DNA of 35,520 nt from Verrucomicrobiota bacterium (GTDB lineage Bacteria; Verrucomicrobiota; Verrucomicrobiia; Opitutales; Opitutaceae): the NCBI GenBank assembly GCA_030604905.1, contig JAUVVA010000030.1, positions 1 through 35,520 of the forward strand, written 5' to 3'. Both the position numbers and the translations under genes were made by a program. How positions within the stretch are numbered: the stretch's first letter is position 1; the number at the start of each line of letters is the position of its first letter. The notes under the pieces are model-generated. The model made no database searches. It was not told the DNA's origin and saw only the letters and a list, made by a program, of their open reading frames with translations. Below, piece by piece: positions 15,509-23,037 of the stretch.

Positions 15509-16045
15509 ATGGATTTGAAAGTAAAGGCCGGCGGGGAAGCGCAGAGCGCGGACGAGCTTTTCGACGTGGTCGACGAGCAGGACCGCGTGGTGGGGCGCGC
15601 GCGCCGGGCGGAGGTGCATGCGCGGCGGCTGCGGCACCGGGCGGTGCACGTGTTGTGTTTCGACGAGGCGGGGCGGGTGTTTTTGCAACGGCGCTCGATG
15701 GCCAAGGACTCGGCGCCGGGCAAATGGTGCGCCTCGTGCTCGGGTCATCTGGACGCGGGCGAGGACTACGCGGCGGCCGCGCTGCGCGAGCTGGCCGAGG
15801 AGATCGGCGCGCGGGTGGAGCCGGCCGCGCTGGAGCCCTGGCTGCGCCTCGAGGCCTGCCGCGAGACGGGCATGGAGTTCGTGTGGGTGTATCGCGTGCG
15901 GCACGCGGGGCCCTTCACGCTGCACCCGGCGGAGATCATGGACGGGGCGTGGTTTGAGCGCGGGGCGCTGGAGACGGCGCTGCGGGAGCGCCCGCGGGAT
16001 TTCGCGGGCGCCTTTCGCTACCTTTGGGCGCGGCTGAGCTGGTAA
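15509..16045 (+). CDS. Nudix hydrolase, YfcD-like
   Basis: A 178-residue Nudix hydrolase. The Nudix box is complete at residues 79-101: G-x5-E-x7-REL-x-EE-x-GA, with the metal-binding R-E-x2-E-E cluster intact (R93, E94, E97, E98). Flanking motifs match the YfcD / isopentenyl-diphosphate-isomerase-like subgroup: 'ELFDVVDEQDRVVG' (16-29), 'LRHRAVHVLCFDEAGRVFLQ' (41-60), 'RRSMAKDSAPGKWCASCSGH' (61-80). Members hydrolyse nucleoside diphosphate-linked or prenyl diphosphate-like compounds; the exact substrate is unknown. The ATG at 15509 follows GAAGGGGAC, a plausible ribosome site, and begins a few residues before the domain. It is divergent from the 158-residue protein gene and convergent with pyruvate kinase. 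Confidence 0.9.
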   Translation: MDLKVKAGGEAQSADELFDVVDEQDRVVGRARRAEVHARRLRHRAVHVLCFDEAGRVFLQRRSMAKDSAPGKWCASCSGHLDAGEDYAAAALRELAEEIGARVEPAALEPWLRLEACRETGMEFVWVYRVRHAGPFTLHPAEIMDGAWFERGALETALRERPRDFAGAFRYLWARLSW

Positions 16046-16058
16046 GCGCGGCCGGCGG

Positions 16059-16077
16059 GGCGCCCAAGGCGGGCGCC
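16059..16077. terminator. Possible bidirectional terminator hairpin
   Basis: GGCGCCC (16059-16065) pairs with GGGCGCC (16071-16077) around AAGGC, between the convergent Nudix (ends 16045) and pyruvate kinase (ends 16094) genes. It has no T-tract. Confidence 0.35.
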
Positions 16078-16093
16078 GACCGCACCCGGTGAA

Positions 16094-17542
16094 TCAGCGC
16101 ACGGGGCGCAGCTGGATGCTGTCGACCAGGCGGTCGTGGCTGAGGATGTCGGTCACGACGATGAGCTTGTCGCCGACGCGCACGCGGCCGGCGCGCACGA
16201 GCACGCTGATGGCCTTTTCGATGGTGTCGTTGGGGTCGGATTCCAGGGCCATCATGAAGGGCTCCACGGCGCGCAGCAGGCGCATCTGGCGCAGGGTCTC
16301 GACCGAGTTGGTCATGGCGAAGATCGGCGCGTGCACCGGGCGCATGGCGGCGAGGCCTTCGGCCATGTAGCCGCGGCGGGTGAAGGTGAGCAGGGCGGTG
16401 CCGGGCATCTCGTTGGCGAGGTGCACGGCGGCGGCGAGCAGGCGGGGCTTGTCGCCCTTGAGGTGGGCGGGGTCGGGAAGCGGGTCGTGGTCCTCGGATT
16501 CGACGCGGCGGGCGACCTTTTGCAGGATCTCGACGCACTCCATCGGGTAGCGGCCGACGGTGGTCTCGCCGGAGAGCATGACGCAGTCGGCGCGCTCGTG
16601 CACGGCGTTGGCGACGTCGGTGATCTCGGCGCGCGTGGGCATGGGCTGCGTGATCATCGACTCGAGCATGTGCGTGGCGATGATGACGGCCTTGCCATGG
16701 TCGAGGCAGCATTTCACCGCGCGGCGCTGGATCGAGGGCAGCTCCTCGAAGGGGCACTCGATGCCGAGGTCGCCGCGGGCGACCATGAGGGCGTCGGTGG
16801 TGCGGACGATCTCGTCGAGGTTGCTGATGGCGGACTGGTCCTCGATCTTGGCGATGATGCGGGCGGCGGACTTTTGCTGGCGCAGAAACTCGCGCAGGGT
16901 GTCGATGTCGGCCGCCTCGCGCACGAAGGAGAGGGCGATGAAGTCGACGCCCTCGTCGACCGCGACGAGTGTGTCGGCGCGGTCCTTCTCGGTGAAGGAG
17001 GGCAGGTTCACCTTGACGCCCGGGAGATTGATGTGGCGGCGGGATTTGAGCTCGCCCTGGGTGAGCACGCGGCAGCGGATGCGGGCGTCCTTCTTTTCCA
17101 GGACCTCGAGGCGGATGAGGCCGTTGTCGACCAGCACGGTGTCGCCGACCTTGATGTCGTTGACGAGGTCGCGGTAGTTGACGTCGACGCTGCGCACCTC
17201 CTCGGAGGATTCCTGGCCGGCGCCGCCGGGGCGCACGGTGAAGTCGAAGATCTCGCCGGTTTCGAGGCGGATGGGCTGGGCGACGTCGCCGGTGCGGATC
17301 TCGGGCCCCTTGATGTCCATCATGATCGCGATCTCGCGGCCGACGCGGGCGGAGACGGCGCGGATGCGGCGGATCACGGTGCGGCACCACTCGTGGGTGG
17401 CGTGGGCCATGTTGAGGCGGGCGACGTCGGCTCCGGCGCGGATGAGCTTCTCCAGCATCTCCTCCGACTCGGTGGCGGGCCCGAGCGTGAAGACGATCTT
17501 GGTGCGGCGAAACTCGGCAAAGGTGTGCGGCGTGGTGGACAT
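16094..17542 (-). CDS. pyk: Pyruvate kinase
   Basis: A 482-residue glycolytic enzyme converting phosphoenolpyruvate and ADP to pyruvate and ATP. Visible motifs: 'RRTKIVFTLGPATES' (12-26), 'GADVARLNMAHATHE' (38-51), 'DIKGPEIRTG' (76-85), a B domain (about 88-185), the family signature around 'IIAKIEDQSAISNLDEI' with catalytic Lys232, 'MVARGDLGIECPFEELP' (253-269), 'ATHMLESM' (289-296) and 'SGETTVGRYP' (324-333). The C-terminal domain spans about 365-482. Ligands of the K+ site appear changed: the usual Ser of NFSH is Ala46 and the usual Thr of DTKGPE is Ile77, while Glu81 is retained. An ATG at 17578 would add 12 residues; 17542 fits the family better. Downstream of the metallo-hydrolase gene. 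Confidence 0.95.
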   Translation of the reverse strand: MSTTPHTFAEFRRTKIVFTLGPATESEEMLEKLIRAGADVARLNMAHATHEWCRTVIRRIRAVSARVGREIAIMMDIKGPEIRTGDVAQPIRLETGEIFDFTVRPGGAGQESSEEVRSVDVNYRDLVNDIKVGDTVLVDNGLIRLEVLEKKDARIRCRVLTQGELKSRRHINLPGVKVNLPSFTEKDRADTLVAVDEGVDFIALSFVREAADIDTLREFLRQQKSAARIIAKIEDQSAISNLDEIVRTTDALMVARGDLGIECPFEELPSIQRRAVKCCLDHGKAVIIATHMLESMITQPMPTRAEITDVANAVHERADCVMLSGETTVGRYPMECVEILQKVARRVESEDHDPLPDPAHLKGDKPRLLAAAVHLANEMPGTALLTFTRRGYMAEGLAAMRPVHAPIFAMTNSVETLRQMRLLRAVEPFMMALESDPNDTIEKAISVLVRAGRVRVGDKLIVVTDILSHDRLVDSIQLRPVR

Positions 17543-17630
17543 GATCGCCGCCGAAGAAAGACGGCGCGCGCGCCGCATGCCAGCGCGGACTAAGCGCCTT
17601 TCTTGGCGAAAGCGTCAAATCCGTTGCGGG

Positions 17631-17659
17631 AGATTTCTGCGCGATATCTCGCAGAATCT
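17631..17659 (-). terminator. Hairpin at the end of the metallo-hydrolase gene
   Basis: AGATTTCTGCG (17631-17641) and CGCAGAATCT (17650-17659) pair with one bulged T around an 8-nt loop. The stem overlaps the TAG stop of the metallo-hydrolase gene (17658-17660) and lies 89 bp upstream of the pyruvate kinase start, so it may limit readthrough. No strong T-tract follows. Confidence 0.4.
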
Positions 17660-18461
17660 ACCATTCCCAGGCGGCGGTGCCTCCGCCGGGGGCGACGACT
17701 TCGAAGGCGCAAGCGGCGCCGAGGCGGGTGCGGAGGGGGGCGAAGCTTTGCTCCACGGCGGCGAGGGAATTGCAGTCGCGGCTGAGGTGGGTGAGGAAGA
17801 CGCGGCGCCAGCCGGGGTGGGCGGTGGCCTCGAGCAGCTCGCAGGCGGCGGTGTTGGAGAGGTGACCGTGGCGGCCGGAGATGCGTTGCTTGGTGCTCCA
17901 GGGGCGGCGGTGGTCGGCCTCGAGCAGCCTGGGGCAGTGGTTGCTCTCGACCACGACGACGTCGGCCTCGCGGAGGTGGCGGTGCACGTGGCCGGGGGCG
18001 TGGCCGAGGTCGGTGAGCCAGGCGAGGGAGCGGCGCGGGGAGAAGAGGTCGTCGGCGTGGCCGTGGGCGAAGCGGAAACCCACCGGCTCCTGCGCGTCGT
18101 GCGGCACGGAAAAGCTGGTCACTTCGAGGTCGCGGACGCGGAAGGTGGAGCCGGTCTCGAAGAGGCGCCAGCTGGCCTCGCGGCCGGCCTTGGCCTGGAC
18201 GGCGCGGGCGGTGGCGGCGTTGGCGTAAATCTCGGCGCGCGGGTGTTTCTTAAAACCCTCGACGCCGGCGGCGTGGTCCCCGTGCTCGTGGGTGAGGAAG
18301 ACGGCGTCGATCTCCTCCATGCGGGTGCCGGCGGCGCGGAGCAGCTCGTTGAGTTTGCGCCAGGAGAAGCCGGCGTCGATGAGCACGCGCGCGCCCTCGG
18401 TTTGGAGGAGGGCGCAGTTGCCGGCGCTGCCGCTGCCGAGGATCTGAAGACGCATCGCCAT
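17658..18461 (-). CDS. Metallo-beta-lactamase-fold hydrolase, YycJ/WalJ type
   Basis: A 267-residue metallo-hydrolase beginning 'MAMRLQILGSGSAGNCALLQ', the typical first strand of the YycJ subgroup (LGSGSxGN). The metal-binding H-x-H-x-D-H motif is intact at 58-63 (LTHEHGDHAAGV), and further conserved segments 'VPHDAQEPVGFRF', 'LAWLTDLGH' and 'VVVESNHC' supply the remaining ligands. YycJ relatives are cytosolic putative 5'-3' exonuclease or phosphodiesterase-like enzymes. The reading frame runs far upstream but without homology; the start at 18461 (or 18455, two residues later) matches the subgroup. It lies 99 bp from the divergent pterin gene cluster and upstream of pyk on the same strand. 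Confidence 0.85.
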   Translation of the reverse strand: MAMRLQILGSGSAGNCALLQTEGARVLIDAGFSWRKLNELLRAAGTRMEEIDAVFLTHEHGDHAAGVEGFKKHPRAEIYANAATARAVQAKAGREASWRLFETGSTFRVRDLEVTSFSVPHDAQEPVGFRFAHGHADDLFSPRRSLAWLTDLGHAPGHVHRHLREADVVVVESNHCPRLLEADHRRPWSTKQRISGRHGHLSNTAACELLEATAHPGWRRVFLTHLSRDCNSLAAVEQSFAPLRTRLGAACAFEVVAPGGGTAAWEW

Positions 18462-18560
18462 GTGCGAGGGCAGGCCTAGGGCGCGGGCGGGGCCGCGCCA
18501 GCCAAAAAGGCGCGGTCCGTTGACCATCGGGCGATTTTCGGCTGTCTTGGCCGGTTCTTC

Positions 18561-19049
18561 ATGGCCAAGTCCGCTTCCACTTCCGCCGCCGCGTCTCGCA
18601 AACGCCCGTCCGTCCGCGCCCTGCGCGGCACGGTCTTCGTGACGCGCCAGGTGCACTTCAACGCCGCGCACCGCCTCCACAATCCTACGAAGAGCGCGCG
18701 CTGGAACGCCGAGACCTACGGCCCCTGCAACAACGAGCGCTGGCACGGCCACAACTACGTGCTCGAGGTCACGGTGGCCGGCGAGCCCGACCCCGAGACC
18801 GGCTACCTGCTCGATCTCGGCGAGCTGAAGGGCCTGCTCGAGGAGCGCATCGTGCGCGCCTGCGACCACCGCAACCTCAACGAGGAGGTGCCCTTCCTGC
18901 GCGACGTGATCCCCTCGACCGAGAACCTCGTCATCGCCTTTTGGAACGAGCTCGAGCCGCACATCCGCAACGGCCGCCTGCACTCGGTGAAACTCTACGA
19001 GACCCCGCGCAACTTCGCCGAATACCGCGGCCCTCAAGCCTCCCTCTAA
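18561..19049 (+). CDS. 6-pyruvoyl-tetrahydropterin synthase, animal-like PTPS type
   Basis: A 162-residue enzyme of the T-fold PTPS/QueD family. After a 23-residue basic extension, the core has zinc ligands His37 (AAHRLH) and His62/His64 (WHGHNY), catalytic Cys56 in '[13 protein letters not shown]', the '[12 protein letters not shown]' segment with catalytic Asp/His (102-103), 'STENL' (119-123) and the pterin-anchoring Glu147 in 'VKLYET'. The spacing from Cys to HGH is five residues, as in the animal PTPS motif (CNNPNGHGHNY), whereas E. coli QueD has three (CGRLHGH). The flanking 'DVIPSTEN' and 'VKLYET' segments are also animal-like. It is therefore more likely to convert dihydroneopterin triphosphate to 6-pyruvoyl-tetrahydropterin than to act in queuosine synthesis. 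folE2 follows at 118 bp on the same strand. Confidence 0.88.
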   Translation: MAKSASTSAAASRKRPSVRALRGTVFVTRQVHFNAAHRLHNPTKSARWNAETYGPCNNERWHGHNYVLEVTVAGEPDPETGYLLDLGELKGLLEERIVRACDHRNLNEEVPFLRDVIPSTENLVIAFWNELEPHIRNGRLHSVKLYETPRNFAEYRGPQASL

Positions 19050-19167
19050 ACCGACCAAGCCCATCCCGATCCCGCCCGCGCCAGCTAACCCCGCACCGCC
19101 GGGGCTACGGTTATCGTCTCCAACCGCCTGGCCTCCGCCGCCTCCACCGACCGAGAAGAAAAACGAC

Positions 19168-20220
19168 ATGCCCGCGAAGAAGAAAAAAACCGCCGCCGCC
19201 GCCCCCGGAAAAAAAGCCGCGTCCGCCGCCGCGTCCCCCGCGTCCGCCGGGAAGACCATGTATCTGCACCGCGTCGCCGGCGGTCCCGCCCCGCGGCTCG
19301 CGCGCGCCTACGACGCGAAGTTCGCCGTGTCGCCCGCCTACCGCGACAGCCTGCCCGACATGATGGAGGCGGTCGACGCCATCCCGGGCGCGCCGGTGGC
19401 GATCCAGCAGGTCGGTGTATCCGGTTTTAAACTACCGCTCAAATACCGCGCGCGCTCCGGTCGCGCCGTGCACACGCTGGAGACCTCGGTCACGGGCACC
19501 GTCTCGCTCGAGGCCAGCCTGAAGGGCATCAACATGAGCCGCATCGTGCGCTCCTTCTACGACCATGCGGACGAGGTGGTGACGCCCGGCTTCGTGGCGA
19601 AGATCCTTGAGGTCTACCGGCGCGACGTGGGGGCCCTCTCCGCGCGGCTGCGCCTCGATTTTTCCTACCCCATCCGGCAGCGCGCGCTGCGCAGCGGCCT
19701 CGAGGGCTGGCAATACTACCGCGCGGCCTTCCTCGGGCGGATCGACGAGCGCGGCCGCGTGCGGCGCTTCCTCGAGCTCGATTTCGTCTACTCGTCCGCC
19801 TGCCCCTGCAGCGCCGAGCTCTCGGAGCACGCCCGCGACGTGCGCGGGGTCTACGCCATCCCGCACAACCAGCGCTCGAAGGCGCGCGTGCTGGTGGAGC
19901 TGGCGGCGGGCGCGGAGCTCCACCTCGAGGAGCTGCGCGACCACGTGCTGCGCGGGCTCGTGACCGAGACGCAGGTGATGGTGAAGCGCGAGGACGAGCA
20001 GGCCTTCGCCGAGCTCAACGGCGCGCACATCAAGTTTGTCGAGGACGCGGCGCGCCTCGTCTACGCGGAGCTCGCGGGCGACAAGCGCATCGCGGACTTC
20101 CAGGTGGCCTGCTCGCACCTCGAGTCGCTCCACTCGCACGACGCGGTCAGCGTGATCTGCAAGGGCGTGCCCGGCGGTTTCACTGCGGAGTTCGACGCCT
20201 TCCGCGACCTCGTGTGCTGA
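19168..20220 (+). CDS. folE2: GTP cyclohydrolase FolE2 (type IB)
   Basis: A 350-residue GTP cyclohydrolase of the COG1469 type, which makes dihydroneopterin triphosphate from GTP, the first step of folate and tetrahydrobiopterin synthesis. Conserved segments include '[10 protein letters not shown]' (82-91), '[16 protein letters not shown]' (116-131), '[19 protein letters not shown]' (206-224), whose Cys212 and following His are the expected catalytic and metal residues, and '[11 protein letters not shown]' (229-239). The C-terminal part has '[21 protein letters not shown]', also typical. The first 30 residues are a Lys/Ala-rich tail outside the domain. The ATG at 19168 is preceded by GAGAAGAAAAA. 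Placed between a PTPS and a sepiapterin-reductase-like gene, it probably feeds that pathway. Confidence 0.93.
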   Translation: MPAKKKKTAAAAPGKKAASAAASPASAGKTMYLHRVAGGPAPRLARAYDAKFAVSPAYRDSLPDMMEAVDAIPGAPVAIQQVGVSGFKLPLKYRARSGRAVHTLETSVTGTVSLEASLKGINMSRIVRSFYDHADEVVTPGFVAKILEVYRRDVGALSARLRLDFSYPIRQRALRSGLEGWQYYRAAFLGRIDERGRVRRFLELDFVYSSACPCSAELSEHARDVRGVYAIPHNQRSKARVLVELAAGAELHLEELRDHVLRGLVTETQVMVKREDEQAFAELNGAHIKFVEDAARLVYAELAGDKRIADFQVACSHLESLHSHDAVSVICKGVPGGFTAEFDAFRDLVC

Positions 20221-20231
20221 GCCCTTTTCTT

Positions 20232-20457
20232 GACCGCGGATGACGCGGATGGGCGCGGATGCAGGCAGAAATCCGCAACCACGGATGGCACGGATTCACA
20301 CGGAGAGGAGCCGCTCAGCCGACATCATGCAGCCCCGGAAGCAAAACGCGTTTTGCTTCCGGGGCTGCATGATGCCGGCTCAGACCGAGCCTTTGTCCGT
20401 GATAAACGTGCCACCCGTGTTTTAAGAAATCTGCGCCCATCCGCGTCATCAGCGGTC
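20232..20457. repeat. 226-bp nested inverted repeat (MITE-like palindromic element)
   Basis: The outer arms 20232-20260 (GACCGCGGATGACGCGGATGG...) and 20432-20457 (...CCATCCGCGTCATCAGCGGTC) are near-perfect reverse complements. Inside these, 20278-20302 (CCACGGATGGCACGGATTC...) and 20398-20420 form a second, weaker pair. The core is a loopless hairpin: 20314-20348 pairs with 20349-20383 with two mismatches, including a perfect 26-bp stem (20323-20374). No gene lies within it. It separates folE2 from the reductase gene. Confidence 0.85.
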
Positions 20458-20480
20458 AAAAACGCTTCTCTCAACTTCCC

Positions 20481-21218
20481 ATGAAATCCGCGGCTAAAAA
20501 CAAAAAGGCTCCGCTCATCCTCATCACCGGCGCGAGCCAAGGCCTCGGCGAGGCGATCGCGCTCGGCTACGCGCGTCGGCACCGCGGCGCGCGGCTGGCG
20601 CTCGTGGCGCGGCAGGGCGACAAGCTCGAGGCGGTGGCGGAGCGTTGCGCCAAGCTCGGCGCGGATTCGCACGGTTTTGCCTGCGACGTCGCCGACGAGG
20701 CCGCGGTGGGCCGTTTGCCGGCGGCGCTCGCCAAGCGCTGGCGCGGCGCGGTGCCCGACATCGTGATCAACAACGCCGGCCGTTTCGCCCCCGCGCGTTT
20801 CGCCGACACCACGCCCGCGCTCTTTGACGAGATGCACCACGCCAATCTGCGCTCGGTCTATCTCGTGACGCGCGCCTTCCTGTCCGCGATGCAGCGGCGC
20901 GGGAGCGGCGACCTGGTGTTCATCAGCTCCATCTGCGGCAAGATCGGGCTCGATGGCTGCGCGGCCTACACGATCGCCAAGCACGGTTTGAGCGGCCTGG
21001 CCGCGGCGCTGCGCACCGAGACCAAGGGCAGCGGCCTGCGCGTGCTCGCGGTGCACCCGGGCGCGATCGACACGCCGGTGTGGAAGGACGTGCCGGTGGC
21101 GCGCGAGCGGCTGATGCGCGCCGAGAGCGTGGCCGAGGCGGTCGTGGCGCTCACCTCGCTGCCGGGCGACACGGTGGCGGAGGACATCCTTCTGCGACCC
21201 GGCCCCGGCGATTTGTGA
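20481..21218 (+). CDS. Short-chain dehydrogenase/reductase, sepiapterin reductase-like
   Basis: A 245-residue classical SDR. Cofactor and catalytic motifs are complete: TGASQGLG (16-23), 'FACDVAD' (67-73), NNAG (97-100), Ser150 (VFISSICGK), and Tyr163 with Lys167 (AAYTIAK). The Arg44 after the second strand favours NADPH. The C-terminal pattern 'VHPGAIDTPVWKDV' (191-204) and 'AEDILLRPGPGDL' (233-245) resembles bacterial sepiapterin reductases, where a terminal '..ILRP.SGD' segment carries a pterin-binding Asp (here Asp244). With PTPS and FolE2 immediately upstream it would complete tetrahydrobiopterin synthesis. The 226-bp palindrome between folE2 and this gene may break the operon. A general SDR of another pathway remains possible. 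Confidence 0.82.
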   Translation: MKSAAKNKKAPLILITGASQGLGEAIALGYARRHRGARLALVARQGDKLEAVAERCAKLGADSHGFACDVADEAAVGRLPAALAKRWRGAVPDIVINNAGRFAPARFADTTPALFDEMHHANLRSVYLVTRAFLSAMQRRGSGDLVFISSICGKIGLDGCAAYTIAKHGLSGLAAALRTETKGSGLRVLAVHPGAIDTPVWKDVPVARERLMRAESVAEAVVALTSLPGDTVAEDILLRPGPGDL

Positions 21219-21262
21219 GCCCGACGGCTGAGCCGGCATCGAAACCGGAATCCGCGGTTGAA

Positions 21263-21742
21263 TCAAAAGCGCGGGCTGCGGATCGGGGTTTCGACCGCGA
21301 GCACGCTGAGCGCGCCGCTGCGCTGGCGATAGGCGGCGCGAATCTCCTCGATGGCGGCGCGAGCCGCGGGCGTGTCGGGGTGCACGATGACGAGCACGCG
21401 GCTGCGGATGCGGCCGATCTCGCTCGCCTGGTCGGCGCGCCATTGGCCGTAGGCGTCGAGCACGGTGAGTCCGTCGGGGAAACGCGGGGTGACCTCCTCG
21501 TCGAGGAAGCCGCGCCAGGCGGCCTCGGCGGCGGAGAGGCGGGGGCCCTCGGCCTCGGCGGGGGCGATGCCGAAGTAGAGCTCGGTGCGCAGCCAGGCGT
21601 CGGGCGCCTCGGCGAAGGCGGGTGACCTTTGCCCAGACGTCGCAGGGGCGGCGGACGCGCCCGCTCCGGGTGGGCGCGGGGGATGATGGCAGGCGCCGAG
21701 CAGGGCGCAGGCGAGGACGAGCAGGGCGGGCCGAAGGTGCAT
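21263..21742 (-). CDS. DUF3574 lipoprotein
   Basis: A 159-residue lipoprotein. A type II signal peptide (MHLRPALLVLACALLGAC) ends in an LGAC lipobox with the lipidated Cys18, followed by a Pro/Ala linker. Residues about 50-155 match DUF3574: 'LRTELYFG', 'WRGFLDEEVTPRFPDGLTVLDAYGQWR', 'RIRSRVLVIVHPD' and 'IEEIRAAYRQRSGALSVLAV'. Members are periplasmic-side envelope lipoproteins of unknown role. The start codon lies within the sequence AGCCGGCATCATGCA, also found in the arm of the palindrome at 20314-20383, so the upstream region may be repeat-derived. Confidence 0.85.
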   Translation of the reverse strand: MHLRPALLVLACALLGACHHPPRPPGAGASAAPATSGQRSPAFAEAPDAWLRTELYFGIAPAEAEGPRLSAAEAAWRGFLDEEVTPRFPDGLTVLDAYGQWRADQASEIGRIRSRVLVIVHPDTPAARAAIEEIRAAYRQRSGALSVLAVETPIRSPRF

Positions 21743-21806
21743 GATGCCGGCTTCTAGCAGGGCTCGCGCCGCGGCAACGCCCTCCCGCGAAGGTCCCCGC
21801 GCCGGC

Positions 21807-22760
21807 TCAGATCGACCAGTTCCAGGCCTGCAACTCGTCCTGCGTGCGGGACTCGACGGCGGTCTCGCGTTTCTTGCGGGAGCGCACGACGAGGTTCTCG
21901 TTTTTGTAGTAGGCGATGCTGTTGTCCGGGATGCTTTCGAGCAGCCAGACGTTGGCGCCGACGATGGATTGGTTGCCGATGCGGGTGTCGCCGCCGAGGA
22001 TGGTGGCGTGGGCGTAGATGGTCACGTGGTCGCCGACGTCGGGGTGACGTTTCACGCCTTTGACGGGGTTGCCGTCGGTGTCGACCTCGAAGGACTTCGC
22101 GCCGAGCGTGACGCCTTGGTAGATCTTCACGTGGTGCCCGATGGTCGCGGTCTCGCCGATGACGACGCCGGTGCAGTGGTCGATGAAGAAATACTCGCCG
22201 ATGCGGGCGCCGGGATGGATGTCGGTGCCGGTGCGCTCGTGGGCGAACTCGGTGATCATGCGCGGCAGGAGGGGCACGCCGAGGCGGTAGAGCTCGTGGG
22301 CGAAGCGTTGGAGGGAGACGACGAGCACGCAGGGGTAGGCGAGGATGATCTCCTCGACGTGGCGCGTGGCGGGGTCGCCGGCGTAGGCGGCCTGCACGTC
22401 GGTCTGCACCACGCGGCGCAGCTCGGGCAGGCGGGCGAGCACGGTGTCGGCGACGTGGGCGGCGCGGGCGGAGGCCGCGGTGGGATCGGTGCCGGCGCTG
22501 CGGGCGAAGCGTAGGGATTTTTCGACGTCGTTGCGCAGGCGTTCGTGCACGGAGACGAGGCGGCGGCGGGTGTGCTCGCGGACGGCGTCGCGGGTGAGCG
22601 GCTCGGTCTCGAAGTAGCCCGGGAAGAGCAGGTGCATGACGTCCGAGGCGAGGCGGTTGACGGAATCCTCGGAGGGGAGGTTGCTGCCGTCGAGGTGGTT
22701 GATGCCGCCGGCGGTTTCGTAGGAGCGAAGCAGGGCCTGGAGGGTGTCGTCGAAGGTCAT
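21807..22760 (-). CDS. cysE: Serine O-acetyltransferase
   Basis: A 317-residue enzyme that acetylates serine with acetyl-CoA, the first step of cysteine synthesis. The N-terminal helical region (about 1-170) is long, as in the EpsC/plant-like serine acetyltransferases. The left-handed beta-helix spans about 177-275 with 'TGTDIHPGARIGEYFFIDHCTGVVIGET': the catalytic His182 and His195 with Asp194 lie here. Further hexapeptide repeats are 'ATIGHHVKIYQGVTLGAKS' and 'RIGNQSIVGANVWLLESIP'. The ATG at 22760 begins the conserved helix; an upstream frame extension is Arg-rich and unlikely. No cysK is adjacent. A 13-nt palindrome (22825-22837) and a hairpin (22847-22862) lie in the divergent leader shared with tRNA-Leu. 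Confidence 0.9.
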   Translation of the reverse strand: MTFDDTLQALLRSYETAGGINHLDGSNLPSEDSVNRLASDVMHLLFPGYFETEPLTRDAVREHTRRRLVSVHERLRNDVEKSLRFARSAGTDPTAASARAAHVADTVLARLPELRRVVQTDVQAAYAGDPATRHVEEIILAYPCVLVVSLQRFAHELYRLGVPLLPRMITEFAHERTGTDIHPGARIGEYFFIDHCTGVVIGETATIGHHVKIYQGVTLGAKSFEVDTDGNPVKGVKRHPDVGDHVTIYAHATILGGDTRIGNQSIVGANVWLLESIPDNSIAYYKNENLVVRSRKKRETAVESRTQDELQAWNWSI

Positions 22761-22824
22761 GGCTGGCCGCGCCGGAAGGGCGGAGAAGGGGACCGTCCGG
22801 AGGATGCGGCGGGGGGTCAAAACC

Positions 22825-22862
22825 GATTTTGAAAATCCTTCATTTTCGGGCTTGTCAGCCCG
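22825..22862. promoter_or_regulatory. Palindrome and hairpin between cysE and tRNA-Leu
   Basis: GATTTT-G-AAAATC (22825-22837) is a perfect 13-nt palindrome in an otherwise GC-rich gap, followed by CGGGCT-TGTC-AGCCCG (22847-22862), a 6-bp hairpin. The position upstream of both divergent genes suggests an operator or promoter element. No regulator can be named. Confidence 0.3.
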
Positions 22863-22903
22863 GGGCGCGTTTGTCTGCCTCCGCCTTCCTCTTTGTCAGT
22901 CAT

Positions 22904-22988
22904 GCTCAGGTGGTGGAATTGGTAGACACACACGTTTGAGGGGCGTGTGCCGTGAGGCGTGCAGGTTCGAGTCCTGTCCTGAGCACCA
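22904..22988 (+). tRNA. tRNA-Leu, anticodon GAG
   Basis: An 85-nt cloverleaf with an encoded CCA end. Acceptor GCTCAGG (22904-22910) pairs with CCTGAGC (22978-22984), discriminator A22985. The D-loop contains the usual AATTGGTAGAC. The anticodon stem-loop CACGT-TTGAGGG-GCGTG gives anticodon GAG. A class II variable arm and the T-loop GGTTCGAGTCC follow. It reads CUC and CUU leucine codons. Gene order: divergent from cysE, followed by the convergent DUF445 gene. Confidence 0.95.
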
Positions 22989-23037
22989 TTTTAAGAGGTA
23001 TCTCCGCGAGGGTCGGGCATTTGCCGGCGCTCGGAGC

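Noticed and set aside
18561-19049. Naming the PTPS gene queD
   Set aside because: The Cys-to-HGH spacing and flanking segments follow the animal PTPS pattern rather than E. coli QueD.
18462-19259. N-terminal extension of the YycJ-like protein antisense to the PTPS gene
   Set aside because: The extension lies opposite a well supported gene and lacks homology; the family begins at the LGSGSAGN strand.
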